Shown in pieces: positions 54,907 to 64,000 of a stretch of DNA of 64,000 nucleotides (position 1 is its first letter; each line of letters begins with the position of its first letter). The notes below the pieces were generated by a model, which saw nothing but the letters and a program-made list of their open reading frames with translations, made no database searches and was not told where the DNA came from. The position numbers and the translations under genes are program-made. Source of the DNA: Berberis thunbergii (Eukaryota > Streptophyta > Magnoliopsida > Ranunculales > Berberidaceae); the NCBI GenBank assembly GCA_003290165.1, contig QNQO01000200.1, forward strand, positions 558,001 through 622,000, read 5' to 3'.

Positions 54907-55734
54907 TTGTCCCCCAAAGATAAAAAGATACTTGATCTCAAAAACGTTGATTGCTTAGGGAGGCATGTGTTCTTGTGCATTTATTGGTTGCTGATTGCAT
55001 GTGAGCCTGTGTATATTTTTAGAGTTAGTGCTTTCAAAAAAAAATTTAACACAAGGGATTATCCAGCTTATTTTTTCGAGCAAGTCAATTCATTTTATGA
55101 CATGCGACGACCTGATTATGATCCATATTTAGATTATTACAACCCAGGTCTAGCCTATCATCCTGACTTCTCATGGGTTCATGGTCAGTACCATGAAGAC
55201 CCTCTAGACACTCATCAGACTCTTCAAGCTTTAATTCCTGATAATGAGTTAGAGGATATCATGAAAATTTTTATAGAGCGAACAGGAGAAATACTTGTGC
55301 AAAATTCTCATGATATCACAGAATTGACAGCTATTTATCAACATAACTCTCAAGCTATCCGGAAACTTGAGATGACTGTGAGTCAAATAGCTGAGTCATT
55401 TCCTAAGATAGAGTCAAAAATATTCCCTAGCCAACCTATTTCCAACCCAAATGGTCAATTTGAAATTAGTGGTACACCTGAGCCGGACAGTGAAGATGTC
55501 CAATCTACTACTACCCTTAGGAATGGAAAACTGGTTGACAATCAGGTAGAAATGCATGATATGGGTGTCATTGAGTTGTCTGGACAGGTTGCATCCTCAT
55601 CTCATAAGAAAGCTGATAAAGCCTTATTTATTGATGAACCTATCGATTCTGAGACACTACAGACATCTCCTTCCCATGTTGACTCATGCTCCCTAGTGAC
55701 TCATGCATCGAATCAAACTGTGAACATTCTTTAG
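54907..55734 (+). pseudogene. Athila-like gag, C-terminal part
   Basis: The frame has no ATG in a good place; an ATG at about 54880 reaches a stop nine codons later. It encodes YNPGLAYHPDFSWVHGQYHE, then IERTGEILVQNSHDITELTA, a helical stretch IRKLEMTVSQIAESFP, FPSQPISNPNG and STTTLRNGK. This is the order of the Athila/Tat gag C-terminus (NPGWxxHPNFSW ... LExQxxQLA ... FPSQPxxNP ... TLRSGK). The N-terminal half is missing or unreadable. Confidence 0.75.
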
Positions 55735-56462
55735 AGTCTCCCCTTGACTGTTTAGAGGCTTGTTTGACTCAATTTAATTTAGACTTTGATGTTGATGATT
55801 CCAGTAGGGAAGTCAATGAATTGCTTGACTTAGTGCCTATTGTGGATCCTAGTTATAAATGGAAGTCTAAAGTGAAGCCTCTTCCACTCAGTGAGTCAAA
55901 ACGAGCCCCATCAGTTGAGCCACCTGAGCTTGACCTTAAACAATTACCTGACACCCTCAGGTATGCATTTTCAGGTGATGAGTTGTCTAGACCAATATCT
56001 CTTTATGATTCATGTGATGAGCCTGTACCACCTGATATATTCATCGTCTCATCTACTTGCATCACATTCCCAATTACTAAGGCTACCTTCACCGATCCCT
56101 TGTGTTGTAGTGAGGATTTCAGTTTTCACCATCCTGTTGTGAGAATTATTCAATCATCTAATTTGGAACCAGACATAGGATGTTCCCTTTTTGGAGCACA
56201 GAAAAATCCTATGATTATGACTACTGGTCACTTTTGGGATGTCCTATTGTATTTGGTGCCCCATGTGATTGCTATATTTTGGTGGACTGATCCTCAACTG
56301 TTCAGGTTGTTGATATACGACCATCGACTAAGTATTTGTCATATTCTTCCTCTACACTTTTTGATACACCATTTTTTAAGAAGAATATTTGTCGGGCTGA
56401 TGACGTTAAACCAAGCGCTACTGGGAGGCAGCCTAGCTTTAGTTGTGTGTCTTTGCTGTTAG
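55735..56462 (+). pseudogene. Remnant after gag: protease-RT linker and post-pol motif
   Basis: The frame from 55686 to 56462 includes PPELDLKQLPDTLRYAF at about 55918-55970, which in Athila elements stands between protease and RT (PPKxELKPLPxHLKYAFL). RT does not follow. At about 56397-56440 the words gctgatgacgttaaaccaag and actgggaggcagcc match the Athila sequence that normally follows integrase. Protease and the whole of pol are therefore deleted. Confidence 0.6.
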
Positions 56463-58425
56463 TCTGGATTGATTTTCGAGTACCCTATTTAGTTGTGTTT
56501 CACTCATACTCGTTAGCTCCGTAACAGTATTGACTTACAACTCGCCTTTTCTTTTTTGTTTTCTTCGTTAGTGTCGAGTCTGCATTTTATTGATTTCTAA
56601 TGAAAACTCCATGATTCTTATGTTTGTGAGCCTCATTGATGGATGACTTCTTGAAAATTGGTAAAATCTTCACCGCGGTAATACTGTTCTAACCTCCTCT
56701 CATGTACTTACTTCATTCATTTGTCAGAATTACTTTATTAAACATTGAGGACAATGTTTATATTAGGTTTGGGGGTAGGGTTCATGAGTCGGTGAATTTT
56801 TCATTTTTTCGTAGTGTTTTCTTTTCTTATTCTTAAAAAAAAAAAAAAAAAAACAATTATGTCAAGACAACTTGGTCTTTTGTGAAAATGGATTTTAAAT
56901 GTTTTATGCTTAAGAAAATGCAAGCCAACTTGACAAATTTGTATATTGATAAAGACTGAAAGTTTAATATGATCCTTAAGTTAGATCTAGTTCATAAGAT
57001 TTTTTTCAACTCGATTATCTTTGCACCATGAGCCATGTTAGCATAACTTGAAGTTGATGAGTGAAATATATACTAGAAAACCTTAGAATAATAGTGGAGA
57101 CTTAACCTTGAAAGTTTTGAACCTTTCTATTTTTCCGAGGGTTATACATAAACTCTGATTTTTCTTGAGTCCGTATTATCTCGTTGATGATCTCATTATT
57201 CTCATTTTTCTTATCAATTGCTTTGGGAATGACATCAAAATTGAATTATTACACTAGAACTTCTTGGCTTATTCAATTGAGATGTCATAATACTGGCCCG
57301 AACTTAGGAAATGATCTAGGCATTTTTTTCTTTAGACCATTAACTAGCCTTTTAACTTACCCATAACATTCACCTTTTTTGTAGCCTTTTGAGCCTTAGA
57401 TTAACTTTTATTTGTTAACCCATTAACCTTTACCCAATTTTTTCTGGGAATGTGTACGAATGAATATACTTGGTGTAAAAAAGGCATGTAAGAGCAAAAT
57501 ATGAGATATTTCATAAATCCTCTATGAAAAAAAAAACAAAAGCAAAAGAAGAATGTGAATGAGGATAAAGATGTGGGAATGAAGAAAAAAATTGATGGTG
57601 CGCAACATTGATTTATTCTTGACAGCCCTAATTGTTCGTATAATGGGTGTATACATTCCTAGAAATTTTTGTTAGAATCCTTTGACATTTCTTATTAACC
57701 ATTACCCAAGCCCCATTACAACCCAACAAAGTCCTAGTTGATCTTAGGTAAAGGTTGGTTGTGTAGATATGGAGATTTAATAACCAAGACCTATGGTGTT
57801 TGATTCAACATTCCCAAAAGTAATTGATATTCCTGTCCATGAGATCATGTTCATTCCATTCTTGAAAAGTCCGTTCTTCATATTACTATATGTGAGATGA
57901 TTGTTTTCCATTATTTACTCTTTTCCTCACATATAAACTGAGTGAAATACCAAATCTCTAAGTGTTTTATTGTGAGTGACATGAGAGGTTTGAAGTCAAA
58001 ACAAACTTTCTACAGAAGATTTAGTCATTGTTTTACTCTGAAATGAAAAGTTATGTTGATAGTGCTATCCACACACACACACATTAAGTTGAAGATGATT
58101 GTGAATTTTTCTCTAACTTGTGGAGAATATTAAATTATTTGGAAATTTGTTGATACACTAAAATGACACTGTTGGTTTCTTGCATTTCTTGAAGTTTTAA
58201 AATGAACACTGTTTGACCAAGTTTTGATTGAGTCAGTAATGTTTGTGGGTAACATTTCTGGAAACCCTCACGAGACTATAACTCGTCCACTAGAGGTAAT
58301 CTAGGGGTTTAAAGCCTTGTTGCACGTTTAAGGTAAGTGCAACCGATGATTCCTGCGAAAGTGAGTTAGGATTTTCTTTTTATTGTTTTGCTCGAGGACT
58401 AGCAAAATATAGGTTTGGGGGTATT
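56463..58425 (+). other. 3' internal region of the Athila-like element
   Basis: It is non-coding, with an A run at 56837-56853, an (ac)n microsatellite near 58071-58082 and the polypurine-like aggtttgggggtatt ending at 58425. Confidence 0.55.
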
Positions 58426-60283
58426 TGATATTCACATAATCATTACATAATATATCCCTCAATTTATATATCTTAGTGTTTCGATTATTATATTTTATAT
58501 TAATTATTTCGTTTTCATGTCTTTGTAGAAATTTGAGCGTAAACGATGAAATCATATTAAGGCGACAAGTTAAGGAACGATAATTAGTCGATTCTAGCGG
58601 TGGTACAAAGTAAAGGGTCACACATCTAAACCCAAAACCTAAGCCCATAACCTACACCCAAAACCTAAACCCAAAACCTGAGCCCATAACTTAAATCCAA
58701 ATCCAATGCTAAGCCCACTCAAACCCTAGACACATTCCCTCAATCACCAAAGATTCTGATTTATTTTTTTTCCTTAAATCACTCATTGAACACTCTCTTG
58801 AACCTGTCCACATTCATTTTCTCCTAATTCCCTTTAAATACAAAAATTCAATGGATGAGAGGGAGGGGGGAAGAGAAGGGAAGAATAACAATAGAATATC
58901 AAATCCTCTTCCTTCACAAAAGGGGAGGAGGAGGAAGAGAATGGAAGGAAAAAAATTAGAAAATATCAAAACCTCTTCCTCTATCAAGGTGATTCTCATC
59001 ACCCTCCCCATCCATCATTAGCCACACCACCAAGCTCCGCCTCCCACAACCGCCACCACCGTGAAACAGGGGCGTGACAACCCTGTTTCACGCCGAATCT
59101 TCACCGTCCCTGTCCCTCTCCCTGTCCATTATCCTTCAACCAACATCATCCATCACCTCCGCCACCACCTCCGCACGAGCACCGCCACAACAGACCGAGA
59201 ACCACCAGCACAACCACCGCAACAGAGTCTCACCGCGACTCTGTTTCGCCTCGCCATAGACAATGTTTCCTCACCCTTTGTCAGCCTCTGTCGTCTCGAC
59301 CTCCTTCCTGCCTCCCTCTCTCACGACCACCGTCGCAACCAGACAGATCCACCATCACCACGGCGCACCACCATCGTCGAAACTGGAAAAAAACAGGGGA
59401 GACATTTGAGTTTCTCACTATTTTTTTTGATCTATTTTTGATTTGTTTTTTTATCTGCTTTTGAGTTTCTCACTGTTCCTCTCTCTCTTTTGCAGGTGTT
59501 AAAAGCATTTGGAGGTTGAGGATCCTCGCGAGGAGCGAGAACGAGGCCGCGAGCGGCGTTGTCGCGCTGGAGAAGAAGGCGGAGCGAAGGTGTCACTATA
59601 GCGATACTGTAGCAGTACTGTAGCTTTGGCAGGAAATAACAGAATTTTAATTTCCATTATTTGTACCCCTGGTTTCTCTCTGTACTGCCACAGAGCTTTG
59701 TAATTCATTTTCTCAGGATTCGTGTTCTGACCAACTGTTGAGTACCACTACATCGAGTTTGCGACAAACTAAATGGGTTGTATAAGTTATTGTGATTGAT
59801 TTTACTGAATTGTGTGCTCAATTACTAATTACAATTTATTTCTGAAAGTTTTTGATAAATTGCTTTTGCTTGAAATAATTTGTTAATGTTTGATAGAAAC
59901 ATGATTTAATTTAATTGGATTTTAACGATCACATATTCGATGTAAGCAAGGAATTCTCATCCCTAACGCTTTCTAGTTTTTAAATTCAGTAATTGAGATT
60001 AAATAATTTTGCTAACTCACTTGTGAGTCCAAGCCCACAAAGCCCATCTTTTTTTTTATTTTATTTTACTTTTCTTATTTTTAAATTTATTTTTAGATTA
60101 GTTTTAAAATGCTGTAACCCCATTTTCCATTTAAATTAGTTTAAATTAAATTATAAATTTTAATTGCATCCACCTTCCTCGTAGGATCGACCCGTACTTG
60201 CCGTTGTCTACCACTTAGGCACCGTGCACTTGCTGTTATTACAAGTGGGTTAAATTAACCTATTTATTTAGGTTAGTTAAACA
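58426..60283 (+). repeat. Second LTR of the Athila-like element
   Basis: It starts TGATATTCACATAATC right after the polypurine tract and ends near TTAGTTAAACA. It matches the first LTR with scattered substitutions and small indels, including extra a-runs near 58660-58680 and an added agcagtactgt near 59612. Confidence 0.8.
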
Positions 60284-60692
60284 TGCATGATACTCCTAAC
60301 TATGTGAGTACCATAAAGCCACTCTTGGGCTAACAATGTACATAAGTCACGTCACATTTTTTTACGAACAAATAGTCAAGTCTCTTTTAGGCAAAAAAAA
60401 AACCACCTCCTTTCTGCAAGACCAACCTGAAGGTTATTTAGTTTCTCTATAAGAAATTAGTGTCTTACTGCGCAAGACCCAACCCGAAGGTTATTTAGTT
60501 TCTCTATAGAAAAGAAAAAATCATTGACAACAAGAGATGTGATAGTTCTAAGTGATCTGGTTCAATGTGATTACAGTTTATGAACTCAAGGTTATGATCT
60601 ACAAACCTACCATATAGTCTAAGATGCAGATCCAACTATTTTATTTACTTCAAATTGTCAAAAGATTTTAAAGTAAGAAACAAATAACAATC
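60284..60692 (+). repeat. Repeat of the internal start after the second LTR
   Basis: This 409-bp stretch (from gatactcctaactatgtgag to gaaacaaataacaa) matches 53643-54053 and then stops abruptly. In a single simple insertion the sequence after the 3' LTR should be host flank, so this suggests a tandem array cut short. Confidence 0.7.
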
Positions 60693-61480
60693 CATTAAAT
60701 TTTAAACTAAGAATCAACCAATGTGAGAACAACACAATATTTTGATCATATGTGATATTATAAATTTAACTGTCTGTTTGCTTTTTGTACCACTTGTCAC
60801 TATTAAATTCATAGTGAAATTATAATAAACTTTGTTTAAATCAGAATACACACAAACATAAAACGTAAGGATTTCATTCTATTCAAAGTAAAATTATTTG
60901 TTTAGTTCACCAAACATGTTGCACCTTACTTTCACCAAAAAGGACTCACATATCTGATGTGAGACAAGTAACTATCAGTGCTAGACAAAAAGGTTTCATT
61001 GATACCCACCCCAACAACATAAGAATGATGCAATTGAAATAATAACACAAAGACAAGCCATGCTCTTTCATCTATGCCACTAGGAAAAACACACATTGCA
61101 TCTAATAAGCAAACCCAACTACTTTGATAACATGCAGGCAAAAAGATATTGCTGGATCAATCAAGGTCATTGAGATTAAGTAGAGAACATCATTGTTGTC
61201 ATATACTTGGGATGTGTAAGAAGCCTTCCAGCCAATGTTATAACGCAATGAACACAGGGCTGGTGAAATTTTGAAATTGATGCTTAAACAATTTTTTTTC
61301 TCTAATGAGCTTCTGTCTCTGTGCCACGAGTTAATGAGTAAGGATCAAATGATATTTGTAGAAAAGAAAACATACCCAAAATTTTAAAACAGAAAAAGGA
61401 AGAACTCACAAATTTCCTCTTCTTTTTCTTTCCATTCTCGTTCTATCTTTTTTATTTTTCACAAATTTTGTAGGGCTGGA
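60693..61480. other. Unassigned stretch
   Basis: AT-rich sequence without a supported gene. A minus-strand frame at 60932-61141 (69 codons) has no recognised family. Confidence 0.4.
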
Positions 61481-63215
61481 AAATGAATCAATCCCTAATT
61501 TAAACCAAAAGAAGGTAAACCTTATTAGATTAGAGTTTTAAAAAGATTATATTGACACCCCTATTTTATTTATTTATTTATTTATTTATTTATTTTACTA
61601 ATTACAAAATAAGTAATACCATAACACATTATAAATGCGATATATATTATGGGTCGTTACATTATACACACCTCAAAAGGAATCTAATCCCGAGATTTAC
61701 TTGATGAACAACTCCGGATGCATCTGTTTCACCTTATCTTCTAACTCCCAAGTTGCTTCGCTACCCTTAACACTCCATTGAACTTTCACCAAGTTCACTA
61801 TTCGTTTACGAAGTTGTTTCACATCATGATCCACAATCTTGATCGATCGTACTACTTGGGCAAAGTCATCATTATCTAAATTTCCGTGACAATCTGGACA
61901 TGGTTTTTTACATACTTCCTCAACATGGAAATGTGAAACAAATCAAGAACGGTTGATAAAATCGGTGGCAAGGCGAGTCAACATGCTAGACTCCCTACTC
62001 AAGCAATGATCTCAAACAGTTCCACAAATCTAGGGTTCAACTTCCCTTTCCTACCAAACCTCAATACACCATGCATAGGTGAAACCTTGAGAAAAACTAG
62101 GTCCCCAACCTGAAATTCCATACCCTTACGCTTTTGGTCAACATTACTCTTTTGTCGGTTTTGAACGGTTTTAATCCACTCTCTAATAACCTTCACCTTT
62201 TTTGATGTCTCACGAACAACCTCTGGTCCCAAAAAAAACCGTGTCACCAACCTCTTCCCAACATGATGGTGATTGATAAGGCTTCCCATATAAAGCCTCA
62301 ATTGGGGCCATGCCAATACTAGAATGGTAGTTGTTATTAAAAGCAAACTCTAGGAGAGGTAAATAATCCTCCCAGCTATACCACCAAAATCAAGCACACA
62401 TGCCTGAAACATATCTTTTTTAGAACTTGATTCACTCACTCAGTCTTAGAATGATAAGCAGTACTCAACTCTAGCCTCGTCCTTATAGCTCGCTGAAAAC
62501 TCCCCCAGAACTCAGATGCAAAAAGTGGATCTATGCCTTAGATGATGGACACTGGTACCCCGTGAAGCCTAACTACCTCACGGATGTATCATCTGGTTAA
62601 CTTATCGGTAGTACATTGCACACCAACTGGAACAAAATGTGTGGACATAGTCAAATGATCAACTATGATCCAAATCGACTCATTACCTCGTCGAGTCTTC
62701 GGTAAGCCATCTATAAAGTCCATGCAAATATTTTTCCATTTCTAGATAGGAATCTCCAAAGGTTGCAACAAACCCGATTGTCGCTGATGCTTGGCCTTTG
62801 CTTGCTGACAAGTAAAACACCGTGATACATAACCTCCCACATCTTTCTTCATACCTTCTTGCCAGAAGGTTTTCTTTAGATCATAATACATTTTATGCCT
62901 CTCAGATGAATGGTAAAACATGACTTTTAGGCCTCATCCATAATATCTTTCTTCAACCCATTACATTAGATGATTGTCCCTCAGAGTGGTCACTTGGGGT
63001 TCGATGATGGTTTGAGATTTCACGGGAGACTTTGTGTGCTCGATATTTGTACAACATTATCATGTCCTTAGCCACATTCTGATCTCCAACCATGATCCTC
63101 AAAGAGATACCAGAAAATACACAAACAATCTCTAAACCGGTTCCAACTTAATGTGGAAACCATTACCCCATTAACAACCCTTGAAAACCCAAAGCGAAGA
63201 AATTAGAAAGAAAGC
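61480..63215 (-). pseudogene. Deleted Tekay-type pol remnant
   Basis: The plus strand from 61662 is a diverged version of 38366-39700: the chromodomain end, the frame [18 protein letters not shown] (in 61999-62346) matching [18 protein letters not shown], then the integrase core in broken frames to about 62900. After about 62960 it jumps to sequence like the protease part (ccttgaaaacccaaagcgaa), so RT and RNase H are deleted. A 3' LTR edge is visible at 61661 (minus strand TGTAACGACCC). Stops and frameshifts are frequent, so it is older than the copy at 36150. Confidence 0.75.
61562..61602. repeat. (ttta)n microsatellite
   Basis: About ten tandem copies of ttta. It lies in AT-rich DNA just left of the Tekay-like remnant. 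Confidence 0.9.
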
Positions 63216-64000
63216 TTTGATTGAAGATGAAAACGAACCGATTGCTTTGGACAACCTTCCATTAGAAACGCTTAGTGCTTGCCAATCCATAGGTACTGGG
63301 AAACTTGTGGCGCCAAGTAGATTGACACTGGGGATTTACATGTCCGAATACTCCCAATGAGACCTTGTTTGTAAGGTTACGTTTTTTTCCTCACTACATG
63401 ATTGTTTATTTTTTATATGGTTCCAAAAGATGTAGAAGTGGTACTAGAACTTGACCCTTGGATGGTTAAACACTACCAAATGCCTCTTAGGGGATGGAAC
63501 CAATCTTGCACCATTGCAGAATATGGCTTTCACTTAACAAACTCTTGGTTCAAACTGTACAACCTTTCTGTTAAGAGGTTAATGCCGGAAGGCATTGCTA
63601 AAGGAACTAAAGATGTTGAAGTTGTTGGAAAATGGGTAATACTATTGTTGCAAAAACTTACCAATCATTAGTAAGGTCGGTGTTATGCTGAGACATTATT
63701 TTGCATGCTAGGAATGCATTCTGTTTTCAACGGGTTCAGACAGATCTAATTATCATGATCAGGAAAGCATGACAACTTTGGATAAGTTGCGAAAATAAAT
63801 TTCTCTTCGTAACAGCCTTCCAGCCAGGAATCATTCAGAAACAAAATCACAATTCCATAGAATACAAAAATGAAGGAGAAAATATCCTACACGTGCCACC
63901 TTGATATTTTGCTAACGCAAGATTTTCTATGCATGATCACACAGTTACATTTGGAGTGGTTGTTGTTGATGTCAATATTAGCAGAATTTTTGTGGGAGGT
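63216..64000. other. Unassigned end of the window
   Basis: A plus-strand frame at 63402-63671 (89 codons, MVPKDVEVVLELDPWMVKHY at its start) is open but has no family I recognise. The sequence may belong to a gene or element that continues beyond the window. Confidence 0.3.

Larger units (their letters stand above)
51809..60692 (+). mobile_element. Non-autonomous Athila-like element, gag only, probably a truncated tandem
   Basis: Two direct repeats of about 2.25 kb (51809-54053 and 58426-60692) flank about 4.4 kb. The inside has gag and a post-pol motif but no RT, RNase H or integrase. A purine tract (aggtttgggggtatt) precedes the second repeat. By analogy with the solo LTR at 46934 the real LTR end is near 53642 and 60283. 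The 410 bases after both would then be internal sequence, giving LTR-internal-LTR-truncated internal. No 5-bp duplication was found, which fits truncation. Confidence 0.75.

Overview
The window looks like a repeat-rich chromosome segment of a flowering plant. It is AT-rich, has one spliced nuclear gene with plant-type GT-AG introns, and most of the rest is plant transposable elements: Ty3/gypsy of the Tat, Athila-like and Tekay types, CACTA, hAT, PIF/Harbinger, and a LINE remnant. I see no rRNA, tRNA, CRISPR array or bacterial feature. Species cannot be named from the sequence alone.

Left part (1-17.9 kb). A non-autonomous hAT element lies at 70-963. A 2.6 kb hAT element (1472-4053, perfect 8-bp duplication AGATAAGC) carries a Harbinger-type MITE and a second small hAT inside it, and another hAT lies at 5617-6209. 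A long inverted-repeat structure with a near-perfect hairpin core occupies about 7960-9215. The one apparently intact host gene is a centrin (169 aa, four EF-hands, seven exons, CDS 9728-16716). Its first coding exon appears to be only the ATG, 3.1 kb upstream of the rest, and its large first intron holds a LINE reverse-transcriptase tail.

Middle part (17.95-45.93 kb). This is one nest of transposons. A decayed Tat-type Ty3/gypsy element (17954-45924, duplication GCAAT) was hit by a small hAT in gag, by a 10.2 kb CACTA element in the reverse transcriptase (21553-31789, duplication CAT), and by a 9.5 kb Tekay-type retrotransposon in its 3' LTR (36150-45689, duplication GAAAG). The CACTA element holds a second CACTA (about 22671-27747) that encodes a transposase-related protein and a Ulp1-like protease. 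The second CACTA has captured the first exon of a mitochondrial processing peptidase beta gene. The Tekay element is young: gag is open and pol has one stop codon. A 139-nt region between gag and pol has the signals of an intron whose removal would fuse the two frames. Its two LTRs differ completely at one end.

Right part (45.9-64 kb). A degenerate Harbinger transposase pseudogene is split by an Athila-like solo LTR (46934-50348, duplication ATGCC) and by a small CACTA element (50507-50771, duplication ATA). The solo LTR itself contains a hAT element (47370-48363, duplication ATGCAAAC) carrying a pentatricopeptide-repeat gene fragment, and a Tat-like solo LTR (49656-50323). From 51809 to 60692 lies a gag-only Athila-like element with two long direct repeats, the second followed by a repeat of the internal start, so probably a truncated tandem. 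The end of the window has a deleted Tekay-type remnant (about 61640-63215) and unassigned sequence.

The only probable host function is centrin. The other coding sequences are transposon genes or captured host gene fragments. The most interesting candidates are the spliced gag-pol arrangement, an antisense transcription unit in the Tat element, and the two transposons that carry host gene pieces.
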